From Pseudomonadota bacterium (GTDB taxonomy: Bacteria; Myxococcota_A; UBA796; GCA-2862545), in the NCBI GenBank assembly GCA_023954855.1, contig JAGSGY010000018.1, positions 20,106-84,105 on the forward strand: 64,000 bases of DNA, written 5' to 3'. Below are positions 1-8,900 of this stretch, piece by piece (within the stretch, counting starts at the first letter, position 1; every line of letters starts with the position of its first letter). The notes under the pieces are model-generated. The model saw nothing but the letters and a program-made list of their open reading frames with translations. It was not told where the DNA came from and searched no databases. A program made the translations under genes and the position numbers.

Positions 1-1
1 C

Positions 2-1369
2 GCGTGGGACCCCGTCGGCAAGGAGGGGCTCGCCGCGCTCACCGCTCGCAGCCTCGTCTCGGGAGGAGCGGGCTCGCACACGGGTCCCGAGCTTGAAGCG
101 CTGCTGTACGAGAACGGCGCCGATCTCGATCTGGTGGTCGACAAGGAGTGGGTGACATTGCGCTTAGGCTGCCATCCCGACGCCGTCGATACGTGCATCG
201 AGGTGTTTGGTGATCTGCTCATGCGACCGACCTTCGAACCCGAAGCCGTCGAGCGCAAGCGCGAAGAGGCGCGGCAAGCCCTCGACGAAGGCATGCTCGA
301 GAATATCGAGCGGCTCGGCGGGGTCCTGCTCGACACCTGGCTCTATGAGGCCCACCCCTACGGCCACCCCGTCACCGGACGCACGGGGGCCCTACCCGTC
401 ATCACCGTCGATGACGTTCGCGACTTCCACCGCGCTCACTACGTGCGAACCGCCATCACAGCGGGCATCGCGGGTGCCGCAAGCGAGGCCCAGCTCACCC
501 GCTTTCGCGAGCTCACGGGCGCCCTACCCGCATCCACGAACCGCCTCGGAGCCCCGGTCGCCGCACCTGAGCTTCCACTCCAGAAGCCACTGCCCGTTGC
601 GGGAAGAGAGCTGCTCGCGGTCCAGGTCGATGGCGATGCCACAGGCTTTCACCTGGGCCACCCCACCACCCTCGAGCGGAGCCACGAGGACTGGCCAGCC
701 GTGCATCTCGCGCTCACGCACTTCGGGGCCCATCGCCAGAGCTTTGGACGGCTGTTTCAGGCACTGCGAGCCGCACGTGGCCTGAACTACGGGGACTACG
801 CCTACGTCGAGCCCTACACCCAGCGACCGGGCGCCGCCATGCCCGAGCAGGGGACCGTGCGCAGGCAGCCGTACTTCTCGATCTGGCTCCGGCCCACGAC
901 TCTCGAGAACGGTCCGTTCGCCCTCAAGCTCGCCATCGACCAACTCGAGACGCTGGTCGCCGAGGGCCTCAGCGAAGAAGAAGTCGCCGCTACACGCGCC
1001 TACCTCTCGCGCCGGGGTCCTCTTGAGGCCGCCACCGCGGACCGCCGGCTCGCGTATGCGATCGAGGCCGCCGCCACGGGTCAGCCAGACCCACAGCAGA
1101 CGCTCGCCACTCGACTGGAAGGCCTGACCGCGATCGACGTCAACGAGGCGATCAAGCGTCACCTTCGCCCCGACGATCTGCGCATCGTCGCGGTCTCCGG
1201 CGATGCCGAGGGACTGATTGCAAAACTGATCGAAGAAACCGAGACATCCATCGTCTACGCTGGAGTGACTCCCACTGAGGCTCAGGCAGCACACGACGCC
1301 CGAGTCGCCAAATCGCAGCTCGAGCTGACCCAGGCCACCGCCGTCTCCGCAACAGGGATCTTCCGATGA
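2..1369 (+). CDS. M16 (insulinase/pitrilysin-like) peptidase homologue, 5' end outside window
   Basis: The reading frame is open from the first bases of the window, so the gene starts upstream. The visible part begins with a GKEGLA stretch followed by a Gly/Ser-rich helix start, which is typical of M16 family domains. At that place the catalytic HxxEH motif of active M16 subunits is absent (the segment reads LTARSLVSGG), which fits the non-catalytic C-terminal half or partner subunit of a paired M16 peptidase. An active partner probably lies just upstream of the window. The stop overlaps the start of the next gene by four bases (ATGA), so the two are translationally coupled. The M16 assignment is fairly sure. 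Inactivity is inferred from the missing motif in the visible part only. Confidence 0.8.
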   Translation, partial: AWDPVGKEGLAALTARSLVSGGAGSHTGPELEALLYENGADLDLVVDKEWVTLRLGCHPDAVDTCIEVFGDLLMRPTFEPEAVERKREEARQALDEGMLENIERLGGVLLDTWLYEAHPYGHPVTGRTGALPVITVDDVRDFHRAHYVRTAITAGIAGAASEAQLTRFRELTGALPASTNRLGAPVAAPELPLQKPLPVAGRELLAVQVDGDATGFHLGHPTTLERSHEDWPAVHLALTHFGAHRQSFGRLFQALRAARGLNYGDYAYVEPYTQRPGAAMPEQGTVRRQPYFSIWLRPTTLENGPFALKLAIDQLETLVAEGLSEEEVAATRAYLSRRGPLEAATADRRLAYAIEAAATGQPDPQQTLATRLEGLTAIDVNEAIKRHLRPDDLRIVAVSGDAEGLIAKLIEETETSIVYAGVTPTEAQAAHDARVAKSQLELTQATAVSATGIFR

Positions 1370-2217
1370 CCACCGCCCAACGCCTTCTGAGTGTCTCTCT
1401 GTTGCTCGCCGTGAGCGTCGGCTGCGACGAGATCGAGCAGTTCACGCCGGACGTGCGTTTTGACCGCTTCGACGTCGAAGACATCAACTTCCAGGGTGCT
1501 TCGGTCGACTTCGTCTTTCAGGTCGACAACCCGAACCCCGTCGAGCTCGGTCTCAAGTCCTTCTCGTACAACTTCGGCATGGAACAGGTCCCCCTGTTCG
1601 GCGGCGACAACGAAGACGGCTTTCAGCTGCTCGCGCTCGAGTCCTCGCCCCTCGTCCTTCCCGTTTCGCTGAACTGGGTCGACACCTGGGATGCGGTCAG
1701 CGCCACCCGAGGTCTCGACACCATCGGCTTCGGCCTCGACGGTCACATGGGCTTCGGCATTCCCCTCGAGCGCTTCGAAGGCGAAGAGATCCGCGTTCCC
1801 TACGACGAGGGCGGCGAGTTCCCGGCGCTGCGCACCCCCAAGTTCCAGCTCGGCAAGATCAAGGTCAAGCGCTTGGACCTCCTCTCGCAGAGCGCAGACC
1901 TCGAGCTCGAGTTCGACATCGACAACGATCACGCGTCGACGCTGTTCTTCGACCGGTTCGACTACAAGGTAAACCTCGCCGGCAACCAGGTAGGCACCGG
2001 GCTCATCGGCTCGCTCGGCCAGGTGGATGGCGCCAAAGTGGACACCTTCATCCTGCCCCTCGACGTGGACCTGTTCGCGCTCGGCGACGCCGGCTGGCAG
2101 GCGATCGTGAACCGTCGCCCGCTCAACGCGAACCTGTCGGCGGACATGGACGTCGACACGCCTTTTGGCCTCGTTCCGCTTCAGATCAACGAGCGCGCCG
2201 ACCTCGCGGTCGAGTAG
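1366..2217 (+). CDS. LEA14-like (LEA type 2 / WHy domain) lipoprotein
   Basis: A 283-residue lipoprotein. Residues 1-18 form a hydrophobic signal peptide ending in a lipobox (S-V-G-Cys near residue 20). The mature part shows the pattern of LEA type 2/WHy beta-sandwich domains, with two similar halves each carrying a FQVDNPNPVEL-like or FDIDNDHA-like strand, so there are probably two tandem domains. Such proteins are periplasmic or membrane-attached and of unclear role, often linked to stress. The ATG overlaps the stop of the M16 gene (ATGA), so both are probably made from one mRNA. The stop lies four bases from the convergent stop of the TldE-like gene. Confidence 0.75.
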   Translation: MTTAQRLLSVSLLLAVSVGCDEIEQFTPDVRFDRFDVEDINFQGASVDFVFQVDNPNPVELGLKSFSYNFGMEQVPLFGGDNEDGFQLLALESSPLVLPVSLNWVDTWDAVSATRGLDTIGFGLDGHMGFGIPLERFEGEEIRVPYDEGGEFPALRTPKFQLGKIKVKRLDLLSQSADLELEFDIDNDHASTLFFDRFDYKVNLAGNQVGTGLIGSLGQVDGAKVDTFILPLDVDLFALGDAGWQAIVNRRPLNANLSADMDVDTPFGLVPLQINERADLAVE

Positions 2218-2221
2218 GCCC

Positions 2222-3538
2222 TCAGTCCGCGACCACCAGCTCAAGTCCGTCGAGCAGGATGCCGGGCGCGTCGACATGGCGCCATCGATCGGTGTCGCCT
2301 GCGATGTCCACGACCTTGCCGAGGGCGGCGATCAGGTTGCCCCGTAGGCGAAGTCCGCGGACCGGCGAAGCCTTGCCCTTCGCTGTGCGCATGGAGCCGA
2401 TGATCGGCAGGTCCAGCTCGGCAGTGCCGAGGTCGACGCCAGACCAGTCGAAGACATGCTCGATCTCGAAGGCGTCGCCACCGATCTCGGAGAGAATCGC
2501 CGCGATCGACCGCGTTCCAGCGCGAACGAGAAGGTTCCGCGGCCCGACCGCATCGCGAGTCTGATGACCGCTCGGGCGCGTGGCTTGGGCGCGGGCTTCG
2601 GCGATGGTGAGGAACGACCGGTCGACTGCACCGTCCTTGATCAAGGTCAGCGGCACCGGAGGAACGCCTCGGTCATCGAAGCCCCAAGTGTTCCACGCGC
2701 CAGAGAGCGCACCATCGTCAAGCACGTGTACTCGAGGGTCCATGGCCCTCTCCGACCCGAGCTTGCCCCACACGCTCGTGCCGGTCGAGAGCGCTTCGTG
2801 GGTGAAGCCGGGAGCGAGAAGGGCGATCAGCCGAGCCGTGATCTGCGGCGGAAGAAGCACCCGGCCTTGCACCGCCTGCCCCTGCCCCGCCGAGGCGAAG
2901 CGCTTGGCAGCACGTGCCATGCGCGCACCGAGCGGTAGCGAACACACCCCGGCATAGGCGCGGCTGGCGAACTCGTCCTTAAGCTCGATGTCAGAGCCGG
3001 CGTAGGCCACGTCCCCAGTGAGTCGGAATCGGGTGCTGAGCTCCTCGTGGATGACTCCGCCGGTGTTGATCAGGCCGCGAAGCGTTCGTCCATCACGGTA
3101 GACGAACGGCCCCGTCTGCACCCTGCGGTCGGCTGCACGGGCAGCACGCTCATCATCGAGGGCCACGTCGATGCGGTCCTGATCCTCGATCTGGGCGTAG
3201 CGCCGGTCGTCGATGCCGAGACCTCGGGTGTGTGCGGGCAGCCGCCCAATCGGCCCCCCCTCCGCATCGGGCAAGGCGGTGATCGCAGAGGACTGAGCCA
3301 CTTCGAGTAGGTGGTCGGCCATGGCCATCGGGCCTGTCGCTTCACCCTCACGCCCCTCTTCGTCCCAGATGCGCACGGTGAGGATCTCGGAACGGTGCGG
3401 CCCCTGATCCTCGATTTTGCCCCGGCGAACGGTGACTTCGAACCCCTGCTCTTCCTCGTACAGCACCTCCGCAGACTTCGCCCCTCTGGCGGTCGCGGAC
3501 TCGAGGATCTGGTTCAGCTGCGTGCGAGGAAGGTTCAT
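2222..3538 (-). CDS. TldD/PmbA (TldE-like) family protein
   Basis: About 438 residues with the N-terminal pattern of the family (QLNQILESATARGAKSAEV, then a strand carrying VTVRRGKIED) and the C-terminal GNLI / DLPIIGSMRTAKGK region. TldD/TldE pairs process small peptides such as microcin B17 and CcdA. TldD carries a HExxxH zinc motif. In the equivalent region here (THEALSTGTSVWGK, about residues 245-258) the second His is missing, so this looks like the non-catalytic TldE/PmbA partner. The reading frame is open further upstream, but the ATG at 3538 has AGGA eight bases before it and begins at the conserved N-terminus, so I chose it. No TldD gene is visible in the window. Confidence 0.75.
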   Translation of the reverse strand: MNLPRTQLNQILESATARGAKSAEVLYEEEQGFEVTVRRGKIEDQGPHRSEILTVRIWDEEGREGEATGPMAMADHLLEVAQSSAITALPDAEGGPIGRLPAHTRGLGIDDRRYAQIEDQDRIDVALDDERAARAADRRVQTGPFVYRDGRTLRGLINTGGVIHEELSTRFRLTGDVAYAGSDIELKDEFASRAYAGVCSLPLGARMARAAKRFASAGQGQAVQGRVLLPPQITARLIALLAPGFTHEALSTGTSVWGKLGSERAMDPRVHVLDDGALSGAWNTWGFDDRGVPPVPLTLIKDGAVDRSFLTIAEARAQATRPSGHQTRDAVGPRNLLVRAGTRSIAAILSEIGGDAFEIEHVFDWSGVDLGTAELDLPIIGSMRTAKGKASPVRGLRLRGNLIAALGKVVDIAGDTDRWRHVDAPGILLDGLELVVAD

Positions 3539-3625
3539 GCCTGTCATCCTAGGGTGCGAATCGAAAACGGTGGCACCATTGCTGTTCATCGTTGTCCGAA
3601 ACCCAGCCAACGTCGAGTCCCCCGA

Positions 3626-4519
3626 ATGACCGGATGCCGTGCTCTCGTGATTCTCACCCTCTCCACCGCACTATCCGCATGCGCATTGGCCACCGCCGAC
3701 GCGCCCGAAGCGGAGGTACCCACGCGCGTAGTGGCTCTCGGTGACCTTCACGCGGACGCGCCACAAGCCCTCGCCGCGCTGCGCCTAGCTGGAATCATCG
3801 ACGACGAAGGGCACTGGGCGGCTGGCAAGGACATCTTCGTTCAGACCGGCGACATCACCGATCGCGGCCCCGACTCGAAGAAGCTCATGGACCTCATGGA
3901 TCAGCTCGCCGTCGAGGCGAAGGCTGCCGGTGGCGAGGTACGCGCGCTGAACGGCAACCACGAGTCGATGAACCTGCTGGGAGACTGGCGCTACGTGCAT
4001 CCTCTCGACGTCGAGCAGTTCGGCGGCCTCGAGGCCCGCAAGGCCGCATTCTCGGACGGAGGCCACTACGCGGCGTGGGTGCAGAACCGCCCGGTGGTGA
4101 CCCAGGTCGAAGAGACGATCTTCGTGCACGGCGGAGTCACCCCCTTCTTCGCGGCGAAGGGCGTGGACGGCATCAACACCGAGGCGAAGACCGCATTCTC
4201 GAGGCGCGACCACCGAGCGCCTGTCCTCGGATCCGAAGGTCCGATGTGGTACCGCGGCTACATCAACGATGACGAGAGCGCAGCCTGTAAGGACCTCAGC
4301 GTCGCGCTCGCGTCCCTTGGCGCCACCCGGATGGTGGTCGGCCACACCACCCGACGCGACGGCCGGGTTCAGTCGCGCTGCAACGGACGCGTCACCGTCA
4401 TCGACGTCGGGATCGCCTCGCACTACGGCGGCCACCTCGCGGCCTGGGAGTCGATCGATGGCGACGCCCGCGCGATCTACCCCTCGGGTCCGGTCGACAT
4501 CGAGGACCCGCCCAGATGA
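3626..4519 (+). CDS. Lipid-anchored calcineurin-like phosphoesterase (PPP / Shewanella-like phosphatase type)
   Basis: A 297-residue protein with a signal peptide and lipobox (L-S-A-Cys near residue 18). The metal-binding motifs of the PPP phosphatase superfamily appear in order: GDLHAD (about 36), GDITDRG (about 70), GNHES (about 110), FVHGGVTP (about 170) and VGHT (about 240). The DRG and GNHE forms place it near bacterial Shewanella-like protein phosphatases rather than cyclic-nucleotide phosphodiesterases. It probably dephosphorylates proteins or small phosphoesters on the periplasmic side. The next gene starts inside its stop codon (ATGA), so it is co-translated with a secreted protease-like protein. 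The frame is open upstream, but that part is antisense to the TldE-like gene and has no signal peptide. Confidence 0.8.
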   Translation: MTGCRALVILTLSTALSACALATADAPEAEVPTRVVALGDLHADAPQALAALRLAGIIDDEGHWAAGKDIFVQTGDITDRGPDSKKLMDLMDQLAVEAKAAGGEVRALNGNHESMNLLGDWRYVHPLDVEQFGGLEARKAAFSDGGHYAAWVQNRPVVTQVEETIFVHGGVTPFFAAKGVDGINTEAKTAFSRRDHRAPVLGSEGPMWYRGYINDDESAACKDLSVALASLGATRMVVGHTTRRDGRVQSRCNGRVTVIDVGIASHYGGHLAAWESIDGDARAIYPSGPVDIEDPPR

Positions 4520-5916
4520 TCGCCCTGCTCGCCATGACCAGCTTCGCTAGCGCCGCCACGGTGCAGGTGGAGCTGTCTGTCGAGCAGGCCTCGGCCCTCA
4601 CGCGTGCACAGGTCGAGAGCGTCGTCTGGCACGCCCTCGCACGAGATCTGGGGCAGGATGCGGTGTTTGTCGAGCCCGGCCAGAACTCCGACACCCCCAT
4701 CGACCGCTGGCGAATGGAGGTCACCTGGGATCCACAGGTCCTCCACATCGACGGCCACCTGTTCGCAACGCTGGCCCCGCGAGTGCGTGTCGACACCGGA
4801 TCCGGCGAGCGACAGTGGCTGGGAACCGCCCTGGTCCTCGATCACGCGCAGCACGGCTGGGTCTCTCTCCCAGACGCGGCGCTGATGCGAACGCTCGACC
4901 GCGCTGCCCCGGCACTCGAGCGACCGGCGTGGCATGAGATCGCCACCGTCGAGCCACTAAACCTCGTGGTCGCCGTCGACGAGGAGTTGCGCGAGAAGTG
5001 GGGAGCCGAGTGGATGCTCAGGGCCGCAGAACGCGTCGAGCATGCCAACCTCCTGCTTCAGCGTGCGCACGTGGAGCTCCACGTCGTGGGCTTCGAGGCG
5101 ATGCGCTCCCGCGATGACAGCGGCCTACACGACATGCTTCGCGCCCTGGACCGCATGCCTCGACCCGAGGGCGCCGCATTGCGCATCGGTCTGACGGGCC
5201 AGATTGTCGCCGACACCGCCTCGGACGTGGAGGACGTCGCGGTCGCCTACGTCCCAGGGTCCACCATTCTGCTTGCCGACCAAGTCCCCGCGCTCGCCAG
5301 CCTTCATCGCTGGGACGCTGCCGAAGAGGGCACCGCCCTGGCCCACGAGGTGCTCCACGCCCTGGGTATTCCGCACCTTGAGGCCCCTGGCCAGCTGATG
5401 TCCGAGTTCAAGGCCGGGATGCTCTACGACCTCTCCCCCACCGCCGTCGAGCTCGCCGAGACCGCCATGTTCGCGCGGGGCACCCATGACTCACTGCGCG
5501 CAGTGCTCGCTCTCGGGCAGGCGGCGGACCAGATCACCGACCCCGCCGAGGCGATGGCGTACATCACCCACAACCTCGCTGCCGGGATTGGCGTGCCCGA
5601 CCCGGGCCTGGTCGACCCCGACCGGCTGACGCCGCTGACCAACGTCGCGCTAGGCCGATACTACCTTCGGCAAGCCGCGACCTCTCCCGACCAGGCCGAC
5701 CGCTTCCGTCGCACCGCCGCCCTTCACTCCCGCGCCGCCATCGCCTCCATCCACCCGCAGGACGACTGGACCCCTCTGCTGCGCGAGTTCGCGTCCGCCT
5801 TGTGTGACGAGAGCCCCTGGCGCGACACGAGCGGCGGTGCCGTGTGCAGTGAGGTGGCACTTCCTCCCCTCGAAAGCAGAGGGCTAACGCCTCGTATCAT
5901 CGAAGTTTCGGACTGA
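4516..5916 (+). CDS. Secreted metzincin-like zinc metalloprotease
   Basis: A 466-residue protein with a short signal peptide (about residues 1-14, ending FASAA). The key motif is HEVLHALGIPH at about residues 278-288. This is the extended HExxHxxGxxH zinc site of metzincins (three His ligands plus the catalytic Glu), and a Met-turn candidate (GQLMSEF) lies shortly after. The regions before and after are not recognised; the C-terminal 150 residues are helical and tetratricopeptide-like. It overlaps the preceding phosphatase gene by four bases. I infer that a periplasmic or secreted protease and phosphatase are made together. The substrate is unknown. Confidence 0.7.
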   Translation: MIALLAMTSFASAATVQVELSVEQASALTRAQVESVVWHALARDLGQDAVFVEPGQNSDTPIDRWRMEVTWDPQVLHIDGHLFATLAPRVRVDTGSGERQWLGTALVLDHAQHGWVSLPDAALMRTLDRAAPALERPAWHEIATVEPLNLVVAVDEELREKWGAEWMLRAAERVEHANLLLQRAHVELHVVGFEAMRSRDDSGLHDMLRALDRMPRPEGAALRIGLTGQIVADTASDVEDVAVAYVPGSTILLADQVPALASLHRWDAAEEGTALAHEVLHALGIPHLEAPGQLMSEFKAGMLYDLSPTAVELAETAMFARGTHDSLRAVLALGQAADQITDPAEAMAYITHNLAAGIGVPDPGLVDPDRLTPLTNVALGRYYLRQAATSPDQADRFRRTAALHSRAAIASIHPQDDWTPLLREFASALCDESPWRDTSGGAVCSEVALPPLESRGLTPRIIEVSD

Positions 5917-5920
5917 AGCG

Positions 5921-5936
5921 CGCCTCAGCTGAGGCG
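5921..5936. promoter_or_regulatory. Perfect 16-bp palindrome upstream of NAD-glutamate dehydrogenase gene
   Basis: CGCCTCAGCTGAGGCG is a perfect inverted repeat with no spacer. It sits four bases after the stop of the protease gene and 35 bases before the gdh start. A TAGACT -10-like hexamer follows at 5941-5947, so the palindrome would lie in the core promoter. It could be an operator. A terminator is less likely because no T-run follows. Confidence 0.4.
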
Positions 5937-5971
5937 GCGTTAGACTGCGCCCTTCCCCGAGGGGGTCAGCC

Positions 5972-8900
5972 ATGTCCGTCGCAACCGCTGCATCTGCCAC
6001 TCGCACCCAGATCCGCTCGTCTTTGAGTGGCTGGACCGGAGAGCTCTCCGGAGACGAGAGAGACCTCTTTCGAGCCTTCGTAGACGAGACCATCTCCGGT
6101 CTACGTGGTCCGTTCTTGGCCCATCACCCCGCTGACGAGGTGCTCGCACACCTCGAGTCGGCCTTCCGCTTTACGCTTCAGCGGGACCTCTCCGGCCCCA
6201 AGGTCGCGATTCGGCCGGCCGGAAAGGGCGCCGTGACCCTGGCGTGCATGGTGGACCAGCCGTTCATCGTCGACACCATTCGCTTGTTCCTGCGCAACAA
6301 CGCCGCTGAGTACTGGGGAGGCTTCAACCTCACCTTCCAGGCGACCCGCGACGAGAGCGGCAAGCTCATCGCCGTCGGCGCCGACGATGGCCTGGCCGAG
6401 TCCATTGTCTTGCTCGAGGCCGATGCAGGCTCGCTGCTCGACGACGGCGAAAGCAAGGTGAAGTCCCTCACCGGCCACCTGACGCTGGCCCGCGCGCTGG
6501 TCTCGGACTTCCGACCGATGACCCGCATCGTCGAGCGGTGGAGTCAGAAGTACGAGAGCCTCGCCGACCGTCATCCCGTCAAGGGCGACCCACTCCGCGA
6601 GACCGCTCAGTTCCTGCAGTGGCTTCTGGCCGACAACTTCGTGTTCATGGGCCTCGACGTCGGCGAGGACCGCTTCGGTATCCAGGGCGTGAAGTCCGCT
6701 TTCCTCGGCGACTCCGACGGCGAGTGGCCGACCCCGCACGAAGGCACCACCATCCAGGTGCGCAAGTCGCGACACGAGTCCCCCGTCCACCGCGCCGGCC
6801 GCATCGACGAGATCCTGATCTCTCCGCCCGACGACTCGGGCGTCGAGCCGCTGTTCATTCGCGGCATGTTCACGTACCGCGCCGTCACCCAGCCCTGCCG
6901 CCACGTGCCGATCTTGCGCCGCGTGCTCGCCGGCATCCTCGACGAGACCAAGGCCAAGGCCGGTTCGTACCGCTACAAGGGCATCGCGAATGTCTTTGAC
7001 TCGCTGCCCACAGAGTTCCTGCTCACCGCGACCCGCGAGGCCATCGCCGAGACCGTCGATCTGGTCTTCGAGGCCGAGCACCAGCAGGACGTCGGCGTCT
7101 CCTTCCTGAAGACGGGCCCGTTTACGGCCTTCTGCCTCGTGGCCATGCCCAAGTCGCAGTACACCGATGAGCTTCGTCGCGACGTCGAGACCGACATCAC
7201 TGCGAGCCTCGACGCGACCTACTGCGACCACGGCCTGTTCGTCGGACGCTACGACACCGTGCTGCTGCACTACTTCCTGACCGGCGTGAGCTTCCCGAGC
7301 GACGACGACCTGCAGGAGCTCACCGAGCGCATTCGCGGACAGGCCACCCCGTGGAGCGCACGCCTGTGGAGCACCCTCGCCAAGCGCTTTGACGACGCGA
7401 CCGCCGACCGCCTGGCCGAGACCTATGGCCGCGCCTTCCCCGACGAGTGGGTTCGCACCACCTCCGCAGACCGCGCAGTTCGCGACATCGAGATGCTCGA
7501 GCGCCTGTCCAGCGACGCCCGCCTCGTCGCCGACGTCTACGAGGACCGCAACCGCACGATCACGCTCAACCTCTACGAGCAGCAGGATGTCTACCTCACC
7601 GATCTGCTCCCTGTGCTCGACAACTTCGGCCTGGTCGTCATCGAGTCGAACGCCACCCGCGTCGAGTCTCGCGGTGGCCGCCTGTACATCGACACCTTCA
7701 AGATCATGGGCGCCAAGGGCGTGCCGCGCACCGAGTTCCGCGAGCGGGGCCCGTTGCTCGTCGACGCCATCGAGGCGGTGTTTGCAAAGCAGGTCGAGAA
7801 CGACGGCCTGAACCAGCTCGTCCTCGCCTCGGGCCTCACCTGGAAGGAAGTCGACGTTCTGCGAGGCTTCGCGAACTACTCCCGCCAGCTGCAGGACAAG
7901 GTCTCACCGACCCGCGCTCGCGAGATCATGCTCACGCATCCGATCATGTGCATCACACTGGTCGAGCTGTTCCGCGCCCGCTTCGACCCCGACTTCGAGG
8001 GTAGCCGCGAGCAAGCCGTCAACAAGTGCCGTCAGGCCGTGGTCGACGAGCTTCGCCTGATCCGTGCGCACGACGAAGACCTGCTGTTCTCGACGCTCGC
8101 CTCGCTGATCCACGGCACAGTTCGCACCAACGCCTACCGCACCGACCTGCCGTTCCACTACTTGTCCTTCAAGTACGACAGCAGCGCGATCGACGAGATG
8201 GGCGACAAGCGCGCCATGTTCGAGATCTACGTGCACCAGAAGGACGTCGAGGGCGTGCACCTGCGCTTCGGCAAGATCGCCCGCGGCGGCCTGCGCTGGT
8301 CCGACCGTCACGACTACCGCACCGAGGTGTTCGGCCTCGCCGCGACCCAGGTCGTCAAGAACGTCGTCATCGTGCCGATCGGCGCCAAGGGCGGCTTCTT
8401 GTTGAAGAACGCGAGCGCCGACTACGGCATTCGTCGCCAAGAGGCCGACCACCACTACAAGACCTTCATCCGCGGCCTGCTCGACGTCACCGACAACGTC
8501 GTCAACGACAAGATCGTGCCGCCCCCGCGCGTGGTGCGCCACGACCCCGACGACCCCTACCTGGTCGTCGCCGCCGACAAGGGCACGGCTCACCTCTCCG
8601 ACACCGCCAATGCCCTCGCCGTCGAGCGCGGCTTCTGGCTCGGCGACGCCTTCGCCAGCGGCGGCTCGAATGGCTACGACCACAAGGGCATGGGCATCAC
8701 CGCGCGCGGCGCTTGGGTCCTGGTCAACCGCCACTTCGCCGAGCTCGGCGTCGACCCCTACTCCCAGGAGTTCACGGTCGCGGGCATCGGTGACATGTCG
8801 GGCGATGTGTTTGGCAACGGCTTGATCGAGACCCCGCACGCTCGCCTGATCGCCGCGTTCAACCACATGCACATCTTCCTGGACCCCGACCCCGACACCG

